A stretch of 32,613 nt of DNA, taken from contig JAHBMJ010001320.1 of NCBI GenBank assembly GCA_018398765.1, positions 1 to 32,613 on the forward strand, read 5' to 3'. Below, one piece after another: positions 20,219-30,886 of the stretch. The position numbers and the translations under genes were made by a program. The notes under the pieces were generated by a model. The model was not told where the DNA came from and made no database searches. It saw nothing but the letters and a program-made list of their open reading frames with translations. Within the stretch, counting starts at the first letter, position 1; each line of letters opens with the position of its first letter. Source of the stretch: Chromera velia (Eukaryota > Sar > Chromeraceae).

Positions 20219-21362
20219 GCAATCACATGAAGCTAGACATGAATGTGTCTCGAAAACAAGCTAGGGCAAAATTTAAATAGGTAAAAAAACCAATTGAATA
20301 TGAGTTAGACATTAAACACCAGATCAGACCAGCTGGCTAAGCGGTCGATTAAACCAGCGATTGTAGCATCAGCAATTTGGTGATCGACAGTCGTGAGTTT
20401 GAATCTCAGGGCCGACTCAGGCTAAGTTCTCATTCTAAAATGAAAAAAAAGTTTCAACCGGCTCAAGTTTAAACCTAAGTTTAAACCAATATTTTATGTG
20501 TTTTATACTTTTTTCATAATTAAGAATTTCACAACAAAAAAAGAATATTTTTAAATGACTTGATTGATTGATTGATTGACTTCTTTTAGGATTGGGATTA
20601 ATGTCCGGAGGATTGGCCTCCCGCCTCAATGCCGAATGTCCGACGTGCGGCTTCCAAGGAAAGCACCTAGACGCATCAAACCTCTCTGGCCGCCGTGGCT
20701 GGCCCACACAGGTCTAACCTATGCCGCGGACGGATCAGATTGAACAATCAATCACTTATGTGTGTATGCAAGAGGGATCGAGAGGGCTCATTTCATTCCA
20801 AAGCAGGGTTTAAAAGGGAACTTAAACTTAGACTTGAACGATCCCAGAATTGTAAATGAACGGCTCAAAGCGAGTTCCAAAACCTCCCAGCATCCTAGCC
20901 AGCATCCCGTCCTCGGATGATGATCCTCCTCCTTTGTCCCTCCTCTTTTGCTTCCTTTGTATCACTTAACACCCTTACATAGAAACTAGCTACTGTATGT
21001 TAAGGGGTCAGACCTAGACTAGGGCCTAGATATTTTTATCCGATGATCAAACATTTTTTTAATCAAAAAAGTCAAATATAGAAAGTGTGTGCACTAAAAT
21101 TCCACTTACCCCCGCAGGCCGGCGCAGACGGCTTCTGACTGTGTGCGACAGTACGTTGGTTCAATCTGCCGCAGTGTGTATGGTACTCTCTCGAATCAAA
21201 CTCTCGATCCTTACCGACATTCCGACCTTTGTGTCAATCAAGCCTCTGAGTGGTCAGCAGTGCACGGCAATCAGACGATCGTGCGTAGATGTACGTAGAG
21301 AGGCCGGCAAGAGAGTAAGGAACTGCAGGGCGGTGCGGGTGGAGCCTAGTTGCTGCTACATC

Positions 21363-21394
<32 letters not shown>

Positions 21395-21531
21395 GCCTCT
21401 GGTCGACACGTAAAGGCCCACCTGCTGTTGCTGGTGCTGGGGGGGCATCGGCATACCCCCATTCCTCCTTCTGTGGTCTTTTGGCGCTGGAGGGAGAAGG
21501 GGGGCACCTGGATTCGTGACTGACCGCAGAC
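20219..21531. other. Intergenic region downstream of the GPATCH1-like gene
   Basis: No coding exon could be supported. The left part holds the 3' UTR and a tRNA-like segment followed by a TTGA run. 20960-21080 is AT-rich. A CT microsatellite lies at 21364-21396. Open frames on the minus strand at 21234-21531 have Arg/Glu-rich text from that CT repeat and no clear splice context. Confidence 0.4.
20325..20582 (+). repeat. tRNA-like head with TTGA tail, possible SINE
   Basis: TGGCTAAGCGG (20334-20344) fits a pol III A box (TRGCNNAGYNGG). GAGTTTGAATCTC (20395-20407) resembles a B box, with the TGAG/CTCA stem of a T arm. The spacing is that of a tRNA with a long variable arm. The outer 7-nt ends pair badly, so it is not an intact tRNA. 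A TTGA microsatellite ends the segment at 20562-20580, as in some SINE tails. No second copy lies in the window, so this is tentative. Confidence 0.3.
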
Positions 21532-23458
21532 TCACACCCATCGAGTACGCACTGTCTGTATCCCCATCCTCGCTGCAGCCGCAGGAGCTGCAGCCCCCCC
21601 CCGACCACGTCGCCCTGCGGTCCCTCTCTGTTGTGGTGCGGCAGCGCTTTGGTCGAGCTGAGGAGCCCCTCCGGTTGTGACGTCTGCTGGCTTTCGGACA
21701 ACAGCACCCTGTGAAGAAGGGAAGGGGCATGCATTTATTTTGAATTATTTTGGATTATTTTGAAAATAAATGCTTTCGGACAACAGTACCCTGTGAAGAA
21801 GGGAACGGGAGAAACACGGTTCAAGTCATTTGTAAGGGACAAAAGTAAAGAAGTTCCAACCAAGGGAGTGTAGAGGGGAGTGAGAAAAGCGAGGGAAAGG
21901 AGAAGAGACCGCATTCTGAGGAATCACACTCCTTGTTTGTGCATTCGCAATCCAGGAAGAGCCTCAAGAGCTAGCTGAAGAGGGCACAGCGAAAGCGGGA
22001 GCAAGAGGTCTGCGAAGAACAGAAGGGCAAAGAGAAAGTCCCAAAGAGCATGTCCAAACACATTTTCAGACTTTCCGCTCTCTCTTGCCGCAAACGCTCA
22101 CAGAGAGAGAGGCATATGCATAAAATGCGCCACGCTCATTCGTGCAGCACAATTTTAGGAAAGACACGAAAGTGATCTTTCTTTCCGGCCTACCGTCGGC
22201 ACTTTGTCTCTCCCAGCTGCTCCCTCCATCTGTTTTGCCATCTTCTTCATTTGCGTTTCTTTCTCCTTCACAGCCTTCAAAAGCATTGCCTCTCTTGCCT
22301 GCATCAGTCGCTGCTTCTGTTCTGCTGCACGGGCACAGTCCTGCATCAGTCGCTGCTTTTGTTCTGCTGCACGGGCACAGTTCTGCATTAGTCGATACCT
22401 CTGTACTGCTGCACGGGCACAGTCCAAGGGAGGCACGGGAACACCCTTCTTCGGCAGTTCCACCGGTCCTGCCTCGCCGGAAGTCAGAGGCCCCGTGTTT
22501 CCATCATGGACAGCGACGGTCGACTGGTTGTCCATACACTTCTCGCGCTTTTGCTTGTAGTTCAGCTGGGTGGGCGGAGGGCGAAACGACTCGCCTGTCA
22601 CTGAGCAGAGCAGAGTTTCTAGAACCACCCGGCAACGTTCATACTCGCCCTGCAGTTTGCATGAAACGGAAAGAAGGGTCAACAACGCGGGAAATAAAAA
22701 TTCAAACGGGGCTGCGACATCTTTTTGACTCGGTCCTTCCTTGCCACTGCCCGCCAAGCTGTCTGCCAGCCTTTCCCTTTTCCGTGTTCATGTGTAGGCG
22801 TGTGAAAAAAAGAGATCCGTTGATCGATACTGCAGACTGACCGCAGTCTTGAGGCAGAGCTGTAGTTTCCTGGGTTTGCTGCTTTTCTTCCCGTCTCTGC
22901 TGACATATTCCAACACGATGAGGAACCACGGGTCTCTCGGGGGCGCAGTGGAAGCATCCGCAGTGGGAGCATCCTTGAAAGGAAAAGACTTGGGGACGCG
23001 TAGACGACGAAATGCAGAGACCTCAACTGCACCTCTCTCACAAGGGGCAACGGAAGGCGAAAGTCTCTTGTACTGTGATGGTGAGCAAGCACGAAGGCAC
23101 AAGAAAGAGCACTTTCGCGACTAGGTTGATTCTGGTTGGTCGAGAGAAGAAAAGACTTGGATACGTGTGCAGAGACGGGCCAAAGAAAACAAAAAAAACG
23201 GACAGAAAGGACAAGAGAATCTTCTGGTGAAGTTGGGATTTGACCGTGTTTCGTGGGACAGTCTTGTGAACGGGCACAAAATGTGAAAGAAATTCAAGGC
23301 AGGCGTACCTGATTTGCTAGCCTCGAAGGCATCCGGGCCAGATTGGTATGGTCCTCGTTCAGCTTGAAGCACCGCCAGTGGGTTGCCCCATCGTGAAACT
23401 TATACCACCTGACTCCAATCTTTGCCTCCTCAATGCAAGAAGACTTGAGGCCCTCCAT
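21532..23458 (-). CDS. Unrecognised multi-exon gene with 14-residue Ala/Gln repeats
   Basis: Exons fitting in phase 0: 23458-23309 (MEGLKSSCIEEAKIGVRWYK..., donor GTACGC), 23072-22842 (YKRLSPSVAP..., donor GTCAGT) and 22649-22194 (GEYERCRVVLETLL..., donor GTAGGC). A possible last exon is 21708-21532 (GAVVRKPADVTTGG..., stop TGA). That gives about 337 aa; if the third exon simply reads on, it stops at 22155 and the product is 291 aa. Exon 3 has three 14-residue repeats of the form CARAAEQKQRLMQD, then a Lys/Met-rich helix (VKEKETQMKKMAKQMEG), so a coiled coil is likely. Residues THWRCFKLNEDHTNLARMP and DPWFLIVLEYVSRDGKK look like folded domain, but I do not know the family. Splice sites are of the same type as in GPATCH1. 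The start is uncertain and an upstream exon may exist. Confidence 0.5.
21691..21806. repeat. Duplicated 34-bp block with acceptor-like end
   Basis: CTTTCGGACAACAGCACCCT then GTGAAGAAGGGAA occurs at 21691-21723 and again, with one change, from 21773 (82 bp apart). Between them lies a TTTTGAATTATTTTGGATTA stretch. The first copy contains the acceptor proposed for the last exon of the minus-strand gene, so the duplication offers two alternative acceptors. Confidence 0.75.
22286..22428 (-). repeat. 42-bp tandem repeat coding for 14-residue units
   Basis: The plus-strand unit contains CTGCACGGGCACAGTCCTGC followed by ATCAGTCGCTGCTTCTGTT and occurs three times with small changes. It lies in exon 3 of the minus-strand gene and encodes CARAAEQKQRLMQ-type units. 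Because 42 is a multiple of three, the frame is kept. Confidence 0.85.
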
Positions 23459-23471
23459 CCTACCACCTTAC

Positions 23472-23690
23472 CTAAGTGAGTGTCTTGTGCTCAAGAAGCA
23501 GCTCGGAGAGAAGACCCTCGAGCCCAAAAATCACTCTCACTGGATGAGTGCTCAAAGTATCCAAGGTCAACACGGCGAGTTGCTGGATCAATTCAAGAAA
23601 AGATCTGTCTCCACACTGTGCAGAACGCGACTGCAACAACTTTAAGTGGAAGACTATACGGAAGTCTTCGAACGCTATGAGATGGGACAA
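23472..23690 (-). CDS. Possible exon, Leu-rich, of unknown gene
   Basis: After a candidate acceptor (CATCTCATAG at about 23691) the frame reads FEDFRIVFHLKLLQSRSAQC, then a Leu-rich amphipathic stretch (ELIQQLAVLTLDTLS) ending LLLEHKTLT and TAG at 23472. The texture is coding. The stop lies 14 bp upstream of the ATG of the next gene's first exon. A good GTAAGG donor sits directly after the stop, which is odd. It may be the end of a separate gene, or an upstream exon broken by a mutation. Confidence 0.35.
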   Translation of the reverse strand: MSHLIAFEDFRIVFHLKLLQSRSAQCGDRSFLELIQQLAVLTLDTLSTHPVRVIFGLEGLLSELLLEHKTLT

Positions 23691-24410
23691 GTTCAATCGT
23701 CAGAGCAAAGAGTATAACTGTACTATAACAGAAAAACGAGGACGCCTTTCTTCATCCCTCCTTCTGTGTCAATCAAGAGAAAACATAGAGAAAACTACAT
23801 GAAAACTACCCAATTAAGTGACTCAGTCTGACAATGTCTGACATGCAGCTGCATGCATGCTGATCGAATCTTGAGGGTTCGGGTACGTGCTTGCGCAATG
23901 TGCCGAACGCTGCGTCTGACGCACTCCGTGCGAATGGCCCGGAAAGCGAAATTAACTTTGGACTCCGAAGCAACGGTGACTGCATGCAGTTGTGTTAAGT
24001 GCAGACGGCGAACATGCCGAAGGGGTTGGGAAAAGAGAAACCACTGAAGGGCTCAGGATACAGTCAACAGTGTTGAGCAGCAGGTCTGAGTTTCTTTGGG
24101 TAGGATAAAGGGAAAGAAAAGAGAGGAAAAAGAATGGAAGAGATGGGGGAAGAGAGAGATATAAGAGAAAAGGAAAGAGTGGTGATGGATAGGGGGGTGG
24201 AGGCGCTTCACAGTGCCGCGGCGACTGTTGGAACACTAGACTTGGTCGTTTTGTTAGTCTAGAGTTAGATGGTGTACAACGGACAACTGAGACTCTCTGT
24301 CTGAGGGGAGAGGCGGGAAAAACTTCAGACATGGCAAGACTGTCTCAAGCTGTCAGGTTATGAAGTAGGGTGGGCTTCAAGACAGTAACAGTCAGGCAGA
24401 TCTGTCATAC
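23691..24410. other. Spacer with a dispersed-repeat copy
   Basis: No supported gene. It contains the CTGACGCACTCCG repeat (23916-23953) and a purine-rich stretch (24100-24190). It ends at the target site of the LTR element. Confidence 0.5.
23916..23953 (+). repeat. Copy of the CTGACGCACTCCG dispersed repeat
   Basis: CTGACGCACTCCGTGCGAAT then GGCCCGGAAAGCGAAATT, the cleanest copy in the window. It occurs alone here, with no obvious inverted partner nearby. Confidence 0.8.
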
Positions 24411-24792
24411 TGTGAAAAGTTCGGCCCCAGCGGACCGAAGTCTCAGTGTTCCGCCGCCTCATAAAGTTAAACGACCAGGAACTATCGCAAGTGCGCGTAC
24501 CACGAGCGTCATGCAGATAAACACCTGCAAGCATGTACGATTGAATTGATTGATGCATCACTATGGGAAAAATAGACAAGCCAGCAATAAGATTAGAGTA
24601 TGAAAGTAGGTCCGAAGTGACTAGATCATACCTGACCATATGTAGCTTGTATACGATGATTGTGACTCTGTGAAGAGTGAGTGACTGCATTGGATAGACT
24701 CTCGAGAGACGTTTCTATATGTTGCGTAGCATCATGTTTCTGTATCTACACCTTCTAGCTTCAATCTACCAGAAGGAACCTAAATCTTTCCA
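24411..24792 (+). repeat. 5' LTR
   Basis: Begins TGTGAAAAGTTCGG and ends TTTCCA. It aligns along its length with 25908-26299; the main difference is a 10-bp longer stretch near 26020-26040 in the right copy. The divergence means the insertion is not very recent. Confidence 0.8.
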
Positions 24793-25026
24793 GTGGTGCT
24801 CCTTGTGTCGGGCAAGAACCGGAGCTTTCAGAATCAGACTGATGGCGTGTTCTGGCCGCTGAGCAGGGAGAAGAAAAAACAGGTCTGGCGGCAAGGTATG
24901 CATGTGACAGATGAGCGGCTAGGATGAGCGGAGTGATGTGGAGTGACTGATCTCGGACTAATCTTCAACTACCCCTACGACTGCCCCCATAACAGAAGAA
25001 TGGAAAGGATTGGGAATGAGAAGGAA

Positions 25027-25401
25027 GCATAGAAGAAAAAGAGAAGAGTGAAAGAGAAGGAAAGGAAAAATGAAGACGAAAGGGAAGAGGCAGGCGCCTC
25101 ACTGACAGAAGATCTGCACGAACATGCATGCAGAGATAAGAAAATGGCCAAGACACTTGCACAGAAGCAGCAGAAGATGATACAGAGCATCAGAGCCCAA
25201 CAAGAAAAGGCAGCTACAATTGGAGCAAAGTGAGTTGCAAGAGTTGACAGAGGTTTGTAAGGCAACCTGGTTGAGACTGCGAGTGAGATGGACAGATTTG
25301 GTGTGGCTAGAGAGGAGTAAAGATGGCCAGTCGTCTGTAACCTCCGATAGAAGGAAACGAAAAGGGGGATCAGATCTTGCCCTGGCCAATGGAAGTGAAT
25401 G
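25027..25401 (+). pseudogene. Degenerate coding remnant inside the LTR element
   Basis: A Lys/Glu-rich stretch reads AGASLTEDLHEHACRDKKMA, then AQKQQKMIQSIRAQQEKAA up to TGA at 25231. An overlapping frame continues LQLEQSELQELTEVCKATWL to TGA at 25399. Together they suggest one charged, coiled-coil-like protein with a frameshift near 25210-25230. It may be a gag remnant. No zinc knuckle is seen. Confidence 0.4.
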
Positions 25402-25907
25402 AAAGGCAGAGGGGCTTGGCACAATGAACCGCCAAATCATTTCCAGTGCTCACAGGTGTTCGTGCGAATGTTTGAAGACTGATGGAGCAAGGAGAGAGGC
25501 TAAAGCGCATTTGGTGACTTGAGTGACCTGCGTATGAATTCGATCTCTGATGCTTAGATTGTTAGCTAGGAATAGGGGTATCCTAACAAAGACGCGGGTT
25601 CTGCTTTCACGTACATAAGTATTGAAGCCGACTTGTGAGAACAAGCAAGGATTCCAAAAGAGAGAGAATTGCACTTCCAAGAAAAAGACGATTACACAAA
25701 TAAGATGGAAAGATCGGAAGAAAAAGAAAGGGAGAAAAAGAAGTAGAGAAACAGAAGGTGTCAGTGGTGATTTTAACTGATGAGTGGGTGACGATGGGTG
25801 AGTAGAAGTGAGCACAAATTTGTGAGAGGTCCCCCGAGAGATGTTCAAGAGAAAAAAAGAGAAAAGGGGATGTCATATTGAATGGTAAGTTGCCGGGACA
25901 GGGGGCA

Positions 25908-26299
25908 TGTGAGAAGTTCGGCCCCAGCGGACCGAAGTTTCAGTGTCCCGCCGCCTTATAAAGTTAAGCGATCAGGAACTATTGCGAGTGCGTGCACCAC
26001 GAGCGTCATGCAAATAAATGTATGTAAGTACGTACATGCACGTACGATTGAATTGATTGATGCATCACTATGGGAAAAACAGACAAGCCAGTAATAAAAT
26101 TAGAGCATAAGAGTAGGTCTGAAGTGACCAGATCATACCTGACCGTATGTGGCTTGTACACGATGATTGTGACTCTGTGAAGAGTGAGTGACTGCATTGG
26201 ATAGACTCTCGAGAGACGTTTCTATATGTTGCATAGCATCATGTTTCTGTATCTGCACTTTCTAGCTTCAATCTACCAGAAGGGATCCAAATCTTTTCA
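25908..26299 (+). repeat. 3' LTR
   Basis: Begins TGTGAGAAGTTCGG and ends TTTTCA, followed by the target duplicate GTCATAC. It contains an extra ATGTATGTAAGTACGTACAT stretch compared with the left LTR. Confidence 0.8.
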
Positions 26300-26725
26300 G
26301 TCATACGGCAGAGGCAGGGGCAGGGGAGAGGTGTAGTCAGGAATGAATATCTGACATCCTGCATAACTGAAGTTTTACCAGACTGCATCAGTGGAGGGGG
26401 GAGCAGATATGCATATGGGGTATGGGACTGACTCCGGAGGAGTATTACAGTATTTCAGTGGAAAACCACTGCCCCGTGGTGGACGAAAGTCTGCCGAGAC
26501 GAGATGAGATGAGACAAGTGCCCTCTTAGTGATACATCAGACTGCGTGCGTCAGTTTTTAAATCTGAGATTCATGCTCGCGCGCTCGCGTGCTCCCACCT
26601 GAACTCAATCTTTGTAAGTGCCCCTCAACTACGCTTTCCAAGCTATCCAGCTTTCTGTGAACATACGTCAGACATCATCTGCATGGTCTGAAGGTGCAAT
26701 TTTTGTTATCTGATGGTGGCGCAGA

Positions 26726-26896
26726 CTGACGCACTCCGTGTGAATGACCCGGAAAGCGAAATTACCTCAAAAATTTTGATGGAAAAGTGACTTTAAATGA
26801 GGGTGCATGGGCTCGAACCTAAGACCTCGCCGCGTCATTCTTTCGAACGTCCCAAATTTCGCTTTCCAGGTCATTTGCACACTTCGTATGCGTCAG
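26726..26896. mobile_element. MITE-like element with 38-42 bp terminal inverted repeats
   Basis: The left arm 26726-26763 (CTGACGCACTCCGTGTGAAT, then GACCCGGAAAGCGAAATT) pairs with the right arm 26855-26896, whose reverse complement is CTGACGCATACGAAGTGTGC, then AAATGACCTGGAAAGCGAAA. The arms differ by a 4-nt gap and a few changes. The 91-bp middle has no coding potential. The arms match the isolated copies at 11915-11965 and 23916-23953, so the repeat is a transposon end. The target duplication is not clear. Confidence 0.65.
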
Positions 26897-26928
26897 ATAC
26901 GAGACACTGCGCGCTAAACTGCATGCAT

Positions 26929-26966
26929 CTGACGCAGACAAGCATACGAACGGCCCCGGAAAGCCG
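26929..26966 (+). repeat. Diverged copy of the CTGACGCA repeat
   Basis: CTGACGCAGACAAGCATACG then AACGGCCCCGGAAAGCCG, a weaker match to the MITE arm only 32 bp downstream of it. Confidence 0.5.
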
Positions 26967-28289
26967 TAGAATACGTCTGAATTCAGCTTGAAATGACTTG
27001 AAGCACAAAAATTAAATTAAACGGTTTTTGAACCGACATAGTGCGAGACAAAAAAATGTTATTTTAATTAAAAAAGTATTTTAAAAAAATAAAATTATAT
27101 TACTCTCAGTACGTATCATGGAGGTGGCAATCATCATATATCATCATGAGATAAAAATGTGGGCTAGCTAGGGATGTTTCCATAAAAACGCCTGCATCTA
27201 TCAAACATTTGGCGTACAGAATTATATGTCTAGATCTAGTGAGCCTTCGGAATTGCACGCTTAGCCCCCGTACTGACGCTGAGGCCCCGCCGCCGCCCGC
27301 CACCCCACCCAGCACGGCACTGCGCGGCACTGTCACTCACCCCTAGACTCACCCCCTCAGATCTTTCTGTCTACCATGCAGTGCTCCTTTAAGCACATTG
27401 TCTATTATCAGTAACCCCGCAATGCTAAGAGATACAAGCTGTGGATTGTCTTCGCGTCGTCTGCATCGTTGTTTTCTATCTGTTGATTCTGTGTATTCAA
27501 CTGCGTTGCCAGTCTCAGGCGGCACTGGCAATCGAAGGAACTCCCCCTGTGCTCTAGGGGACCTTCCCCCGTCTATGTTGCACCTATAGTTAGGAGGCCT
27601 TTTTAAAGCTTTTTTAAGGCAAATGTATAAACTTCTAAACAAGCTAGAATGTGTAAAAAACCTTTAAAAGTGTTAGAAAAGTCATAACCATACTATATAC
27701 AGGCTTAATTTTACTATACAAAGTGTTTTTAATTTTTTTACCATCTGAGAGCCCCAAATAGGGTCCATTATCGCATAGGTCACTGCCGGGATACATTTTT
27801 TCTAACGATATTTAGCTACACTATTTTTTAGCAGAATCATGCAAATTAGTATCCATTTATGTTATTATTTTTAACTTGCCTAAGTTGCCTTTATCATTCG
27901 TATATGCATGATCACTATATGGTCGTAACCCCCGGGTCGTTTATGGTTTTATTTGTTGGACGTTCTTAAGGTTAACAACTTCACACTGTCACGTGTCAAG
28001 TAAAGTTAGTAAACAAAAGATAATCTGTCTGTATATTCATACTTTACGTCTCAGCTACTCTCAACACGACTACTTGCGCAAGCATTTGAATACATTTTAA
28101 TACATTTGGGCATTGACTCATCAGGATTCAGGAAAGTGAACATGCCAAAGCAACTACCTCTCATTGATCAGCAATAACATACCACGCTTGGCAAGTGGGT
28201 ATAAAGAAGTTTAATCACTTTTGTTTACTGTGCACTCGTACAGGAAAGAGAAGCGATGAAAAGGGACCGCAAAAGCAAGTAGATCGACA

Positions 28290-29110
28290 AACTCTGAGTG
28301 CATGTCGACAGCGAGGCAGTGATGCGATGCAGATACGCTAAATGGACAGCGATGGACAGACGCGGCCCCAAAGAGAGCGAATGCTCGCAGACGGCTAGCA
28401 GACGGCAGAAGTGACGCAAAGAAAGCTAGAAAGAAAGTCAATGCATGTCCATGCATAAAGATGGCAGCAACGAAGCAGAGAGAGGCAATGGAATTGGAGA
28501 AGGCAACAGCGACGCAGAGGGAGTCAACGCATGGAGGCGGCAGTCTGAGAAGTGAGAAAGACAGAGTGAATGCATTGAAGTGGCTAAAGCGACACAGAGA
28601 GAGTCAACACATGGAGGCGGCAGAAGTGACGCAGATAGAGTCAATGCATGGAGAGGCGGCAGCTAGCCTGGCAGAAGCGGCGAAGAGAGAATCAACACAT
28701 GGAGGCAGGAGAAGCGACGCAAACTTTAAGAGACTCAGTCAGAGCCAATGCATAGAGAAGGATACGGAAGGATAGAGAAGGCAACAGCGACGTAACGGGG
28801 CCAACGCGTGGAGATGGCAGCGAGGCAGTCAATTCATGGAGAAGACAACAGTTATGCAGAGAGAGTCAATGGATGGACAAGGCAACAGTGACACAGAGAG
28901 ACTCATGCAATGCATGGAGACGGCAGAAGCGACGCAAGGCGAGTCAACGCATCGAGACGGCAGAAGTGATGCAGAGACAGTCAATGTGTAGAGACAGCAG
29001 TAGCGTCTCGATCAGAGGGAATGGATACATCGAGAGGAGAGAAAAGATGCAGAGACATGCAATGATCGGAGAATTGCGCCAAGGCAAACACAGAGAGAAT
29101 GTTTGAACGA
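28290..29110. repeat. Degenerate minisatellite, about 40-bp unit
   Basis: The unit resembles GGCAGAAGCGACGCAGAGAG then AGTCAACGCATGGAGAC and recurs many times with substitutions and variable spacing, clearest between 28500 and 28985. Long open frames on both strands (Met/Gln/Thr/Arg-rich on plus, Ser/Leu/Cys-rich on minus) follow from this periodicity and do not look like folded protein. Similar words (GATGCAGATAGAATAAATGC) continue faintly to about 29300. Confidence 0.7.
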
Positions 29111-29299
29111 AGATGAAAGAAGAAATGCGGAGGGATGCGGAGGGAATGCGCATTGGCACAAAGAGGAGAAACCAGGCAGAGACAATGAACGAGAAAAGAC
29201 GATATGATGCAGATAGAATAAATGCATGGACTCGCAGAAACACCGTAGAGGGAAGAGAGACTGCAAAAGCAATGAATGCAAACACAGCAAAGCGCCGAC

Positions 29300-30441
29300 A
29301 TACATGCAGCGCATGTCACGACGTGAAAAGACACAGAGGCCAGAAGAGACGGAGAGACTAGACAAGAAAATTCCGGAACAGACATGCACACACTTCACGT
29401 ACCAGATCCTCCACAGTAGCGTCCACGTCTTGTGTTTCACTCAAAGAAAGCTTTTCACAGCTTGGAAAACAAGGCACACAAAGTGAAGGAATCCAATTGC
29501 ACGATAAACATGAAGCAATGTGGCAAGCGCCATCGTGATGGAGACGGCCTCGCGGGAGACGGCAACAACAACTAGCTGGTTGGGCTAGCCAAAGAACTCT
29601 TGGACAAAAAAACCCATAGCAACTGCCGATGATAGTTCAGTAGAAGACGCGACTGGTACGAAAGCGATCTTAATTGTGCCGTGCTTTTCGACACGTTTCT
29701 CCGTCACTCAATTCAACGCAGCTAGCTTGAAATTGTTTCGTTAATTTGGAATTTTGGTGCATGGCGCAGAGGGATTTCGCTTTTCCAGACCATTTGATCC
29801 ACGAACTTTCCGGGGCGTCAATTCTGCTCCGAGCTGCATGCATGCATGCATTATTACGGCATCCGGACGGCATCCGGGTTGGGCAATCCGGAGCGCGCCT
29901 TCGGCGCGCGCGGTCCCCAACATTTTTCCCAAATGATCGTAGTACATGCATGCAACAGGTTCCCCTTCCCATATTAATATATGGTGCATGACAAAACCTT
30001 CAATCACGGTTGTAGCTGCGCAAAGGCGTAGCCGCGGTATCTGTAAATGTCATAGATGGCCGGAGATGGCTAGACGGGCTTCAAAACCTAGCTTCAAGAC
30101 GGTTGAGAAGAAGAAATAAGAAGAGCTCTGCTATTAGATACATTTGCTAATAAGAAAATTAATCGCGTACAAGGACTTCGCTAACACATGGTAATAACAT
30201 GAATAAACGTGAAAGAGAAAATGAAATTGTAACCATAGTAATACATTACTGATAAATCTTTAATAACTTATTTTTGCTTATAAAAAAAAAAAATCCCAGT
30301 GCTCCCCACTTAAATTTACTTACATTTTTATTTTTTATTTACGGAGTCAATATATAGGTCTTTTACATACAGACACACATGCTGTAATGTTTCTTTCATT
30401 TATTTTCATTTATATTTTGGCCATTCTAGTAGTAGCATAGT
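29300..30441. other. Intergenic region without a supported gene
   Basis: No coding exon recognised. It contains a strong hairpin (29892-29908) and an AT-rich stretch from about 30120 to 30420 with an A run at 30283-30293. Confidence 0.5.
29892..29908. repeat. GC hairpin
   Basis: GCGCGCC-TTC-GGCGCGC is a perfect 7-bp stem with a 3-nt loop. The preceding text (GCATCCGGACGGCATCCGG) is also repetitive. There is no T run after it and no gene to terminate, so a function is not supported. Confidence 0.6.
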
Positions 30442-30886
30442 ATACCAGATTCACCCATACTTTGCCCACTTTCGCACTGCCTTCCAGGGCCGCCCGTGCA
30501 TGCATTTCTCTGCCGTCTCTTTTCTGGCTGGAGAGATCGTGCAAAGTCGAGGCAGGGGGAGATCTTGGGTCACAGCTCAAATGACCAAATAGGGGTCTCC
30601 AAAGTTGCTGATTACATCTTTGAGATTGGGGAGGTCCATAGAACAGCCTTTTCTATCAAATTTTTATTGGAGTGATAAGAACTGAAAGATTTGCCCATCC
30701 GTCTCCCTGCATGCCCCTCTGTCCATATGTGTCGCTTTTTTCTTTTTGCAGGGCACCCACCAGACCGTCCACCTGGGAGGCTGACGACTCTTTTCTCTCT
30801 CTAGGTTAGATTGAGGAATCCTGAGCTGTGATTGAGGCAGTGCACGCTTCTTGTAGGCTGCAATGCATGAGTGCCCCCTCACTTTT
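30442..30886. repeat. Long direct repeat, copy 1
   Basis: It matches 32169-32613 base for base with no net indel and roughly nine substitutions in 445 bp. The left edge is sharp (ATACCAGATTCACCC in both, different flanks). The right edge cannot be seen because copy 2 runs off the window. The copies are 1727 bp apart. They could be LTRs of a short element or a segmental duplication. Confidence 0.9.

Larger units (their letters stand above)
24411..26299 (+). mobile_element. Short LTR retroelement without pol (TRIM/LARD-like)
   Basis: Two direct repeats of 382 and 392 bp (24411-24792, 25908-26299) start TGTGA and end CA. The heptamer GTCATAC flanks the whole unit (24404-24410 and 26300-26306), an apparent target duplication, at least CATAC. 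Directly after the left LTR comes TGGTGCTCCTTGTGTCGGGC, placed and starting (TGG) like a tRNA primer-binding site. A purine tract (near 25850-25868) and GGGACAGGGGGCA lie before the right LTR as possible polypurine tracts. The 1.1-kb interior has no RT, protease or integrase motif, so movement would depend on another element. Confidence 0.8.
26300..28210. other. Gene-poor AT-rich region
   Basis: No supported gene. It holds the small inverted-repeat element at 26726-26896, a related fragment at 26929-26966, AT-rich runs at 27020-27100 and 27600-27900, and a GC-rich patch at 27270-27330. Confidence 0.5.

Noticed and set aside
26800..26830. A tRNA B box (GGCTCGAACCTAAGACC)
   Set aside because: No A box at the right distance and no cloverleaf; it lies in the middle of the MITE-like element.
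28115..28125. A third hammerhead core (CCTGATGAGTC on the minus strand)
   Set aside because: No GAAA core and no pairing stems follow at a sensible distance.
29892..29908. A rho-independent terminator
   Set aside because: There is no T run after the hairpin and the DNA is eukaryotic.
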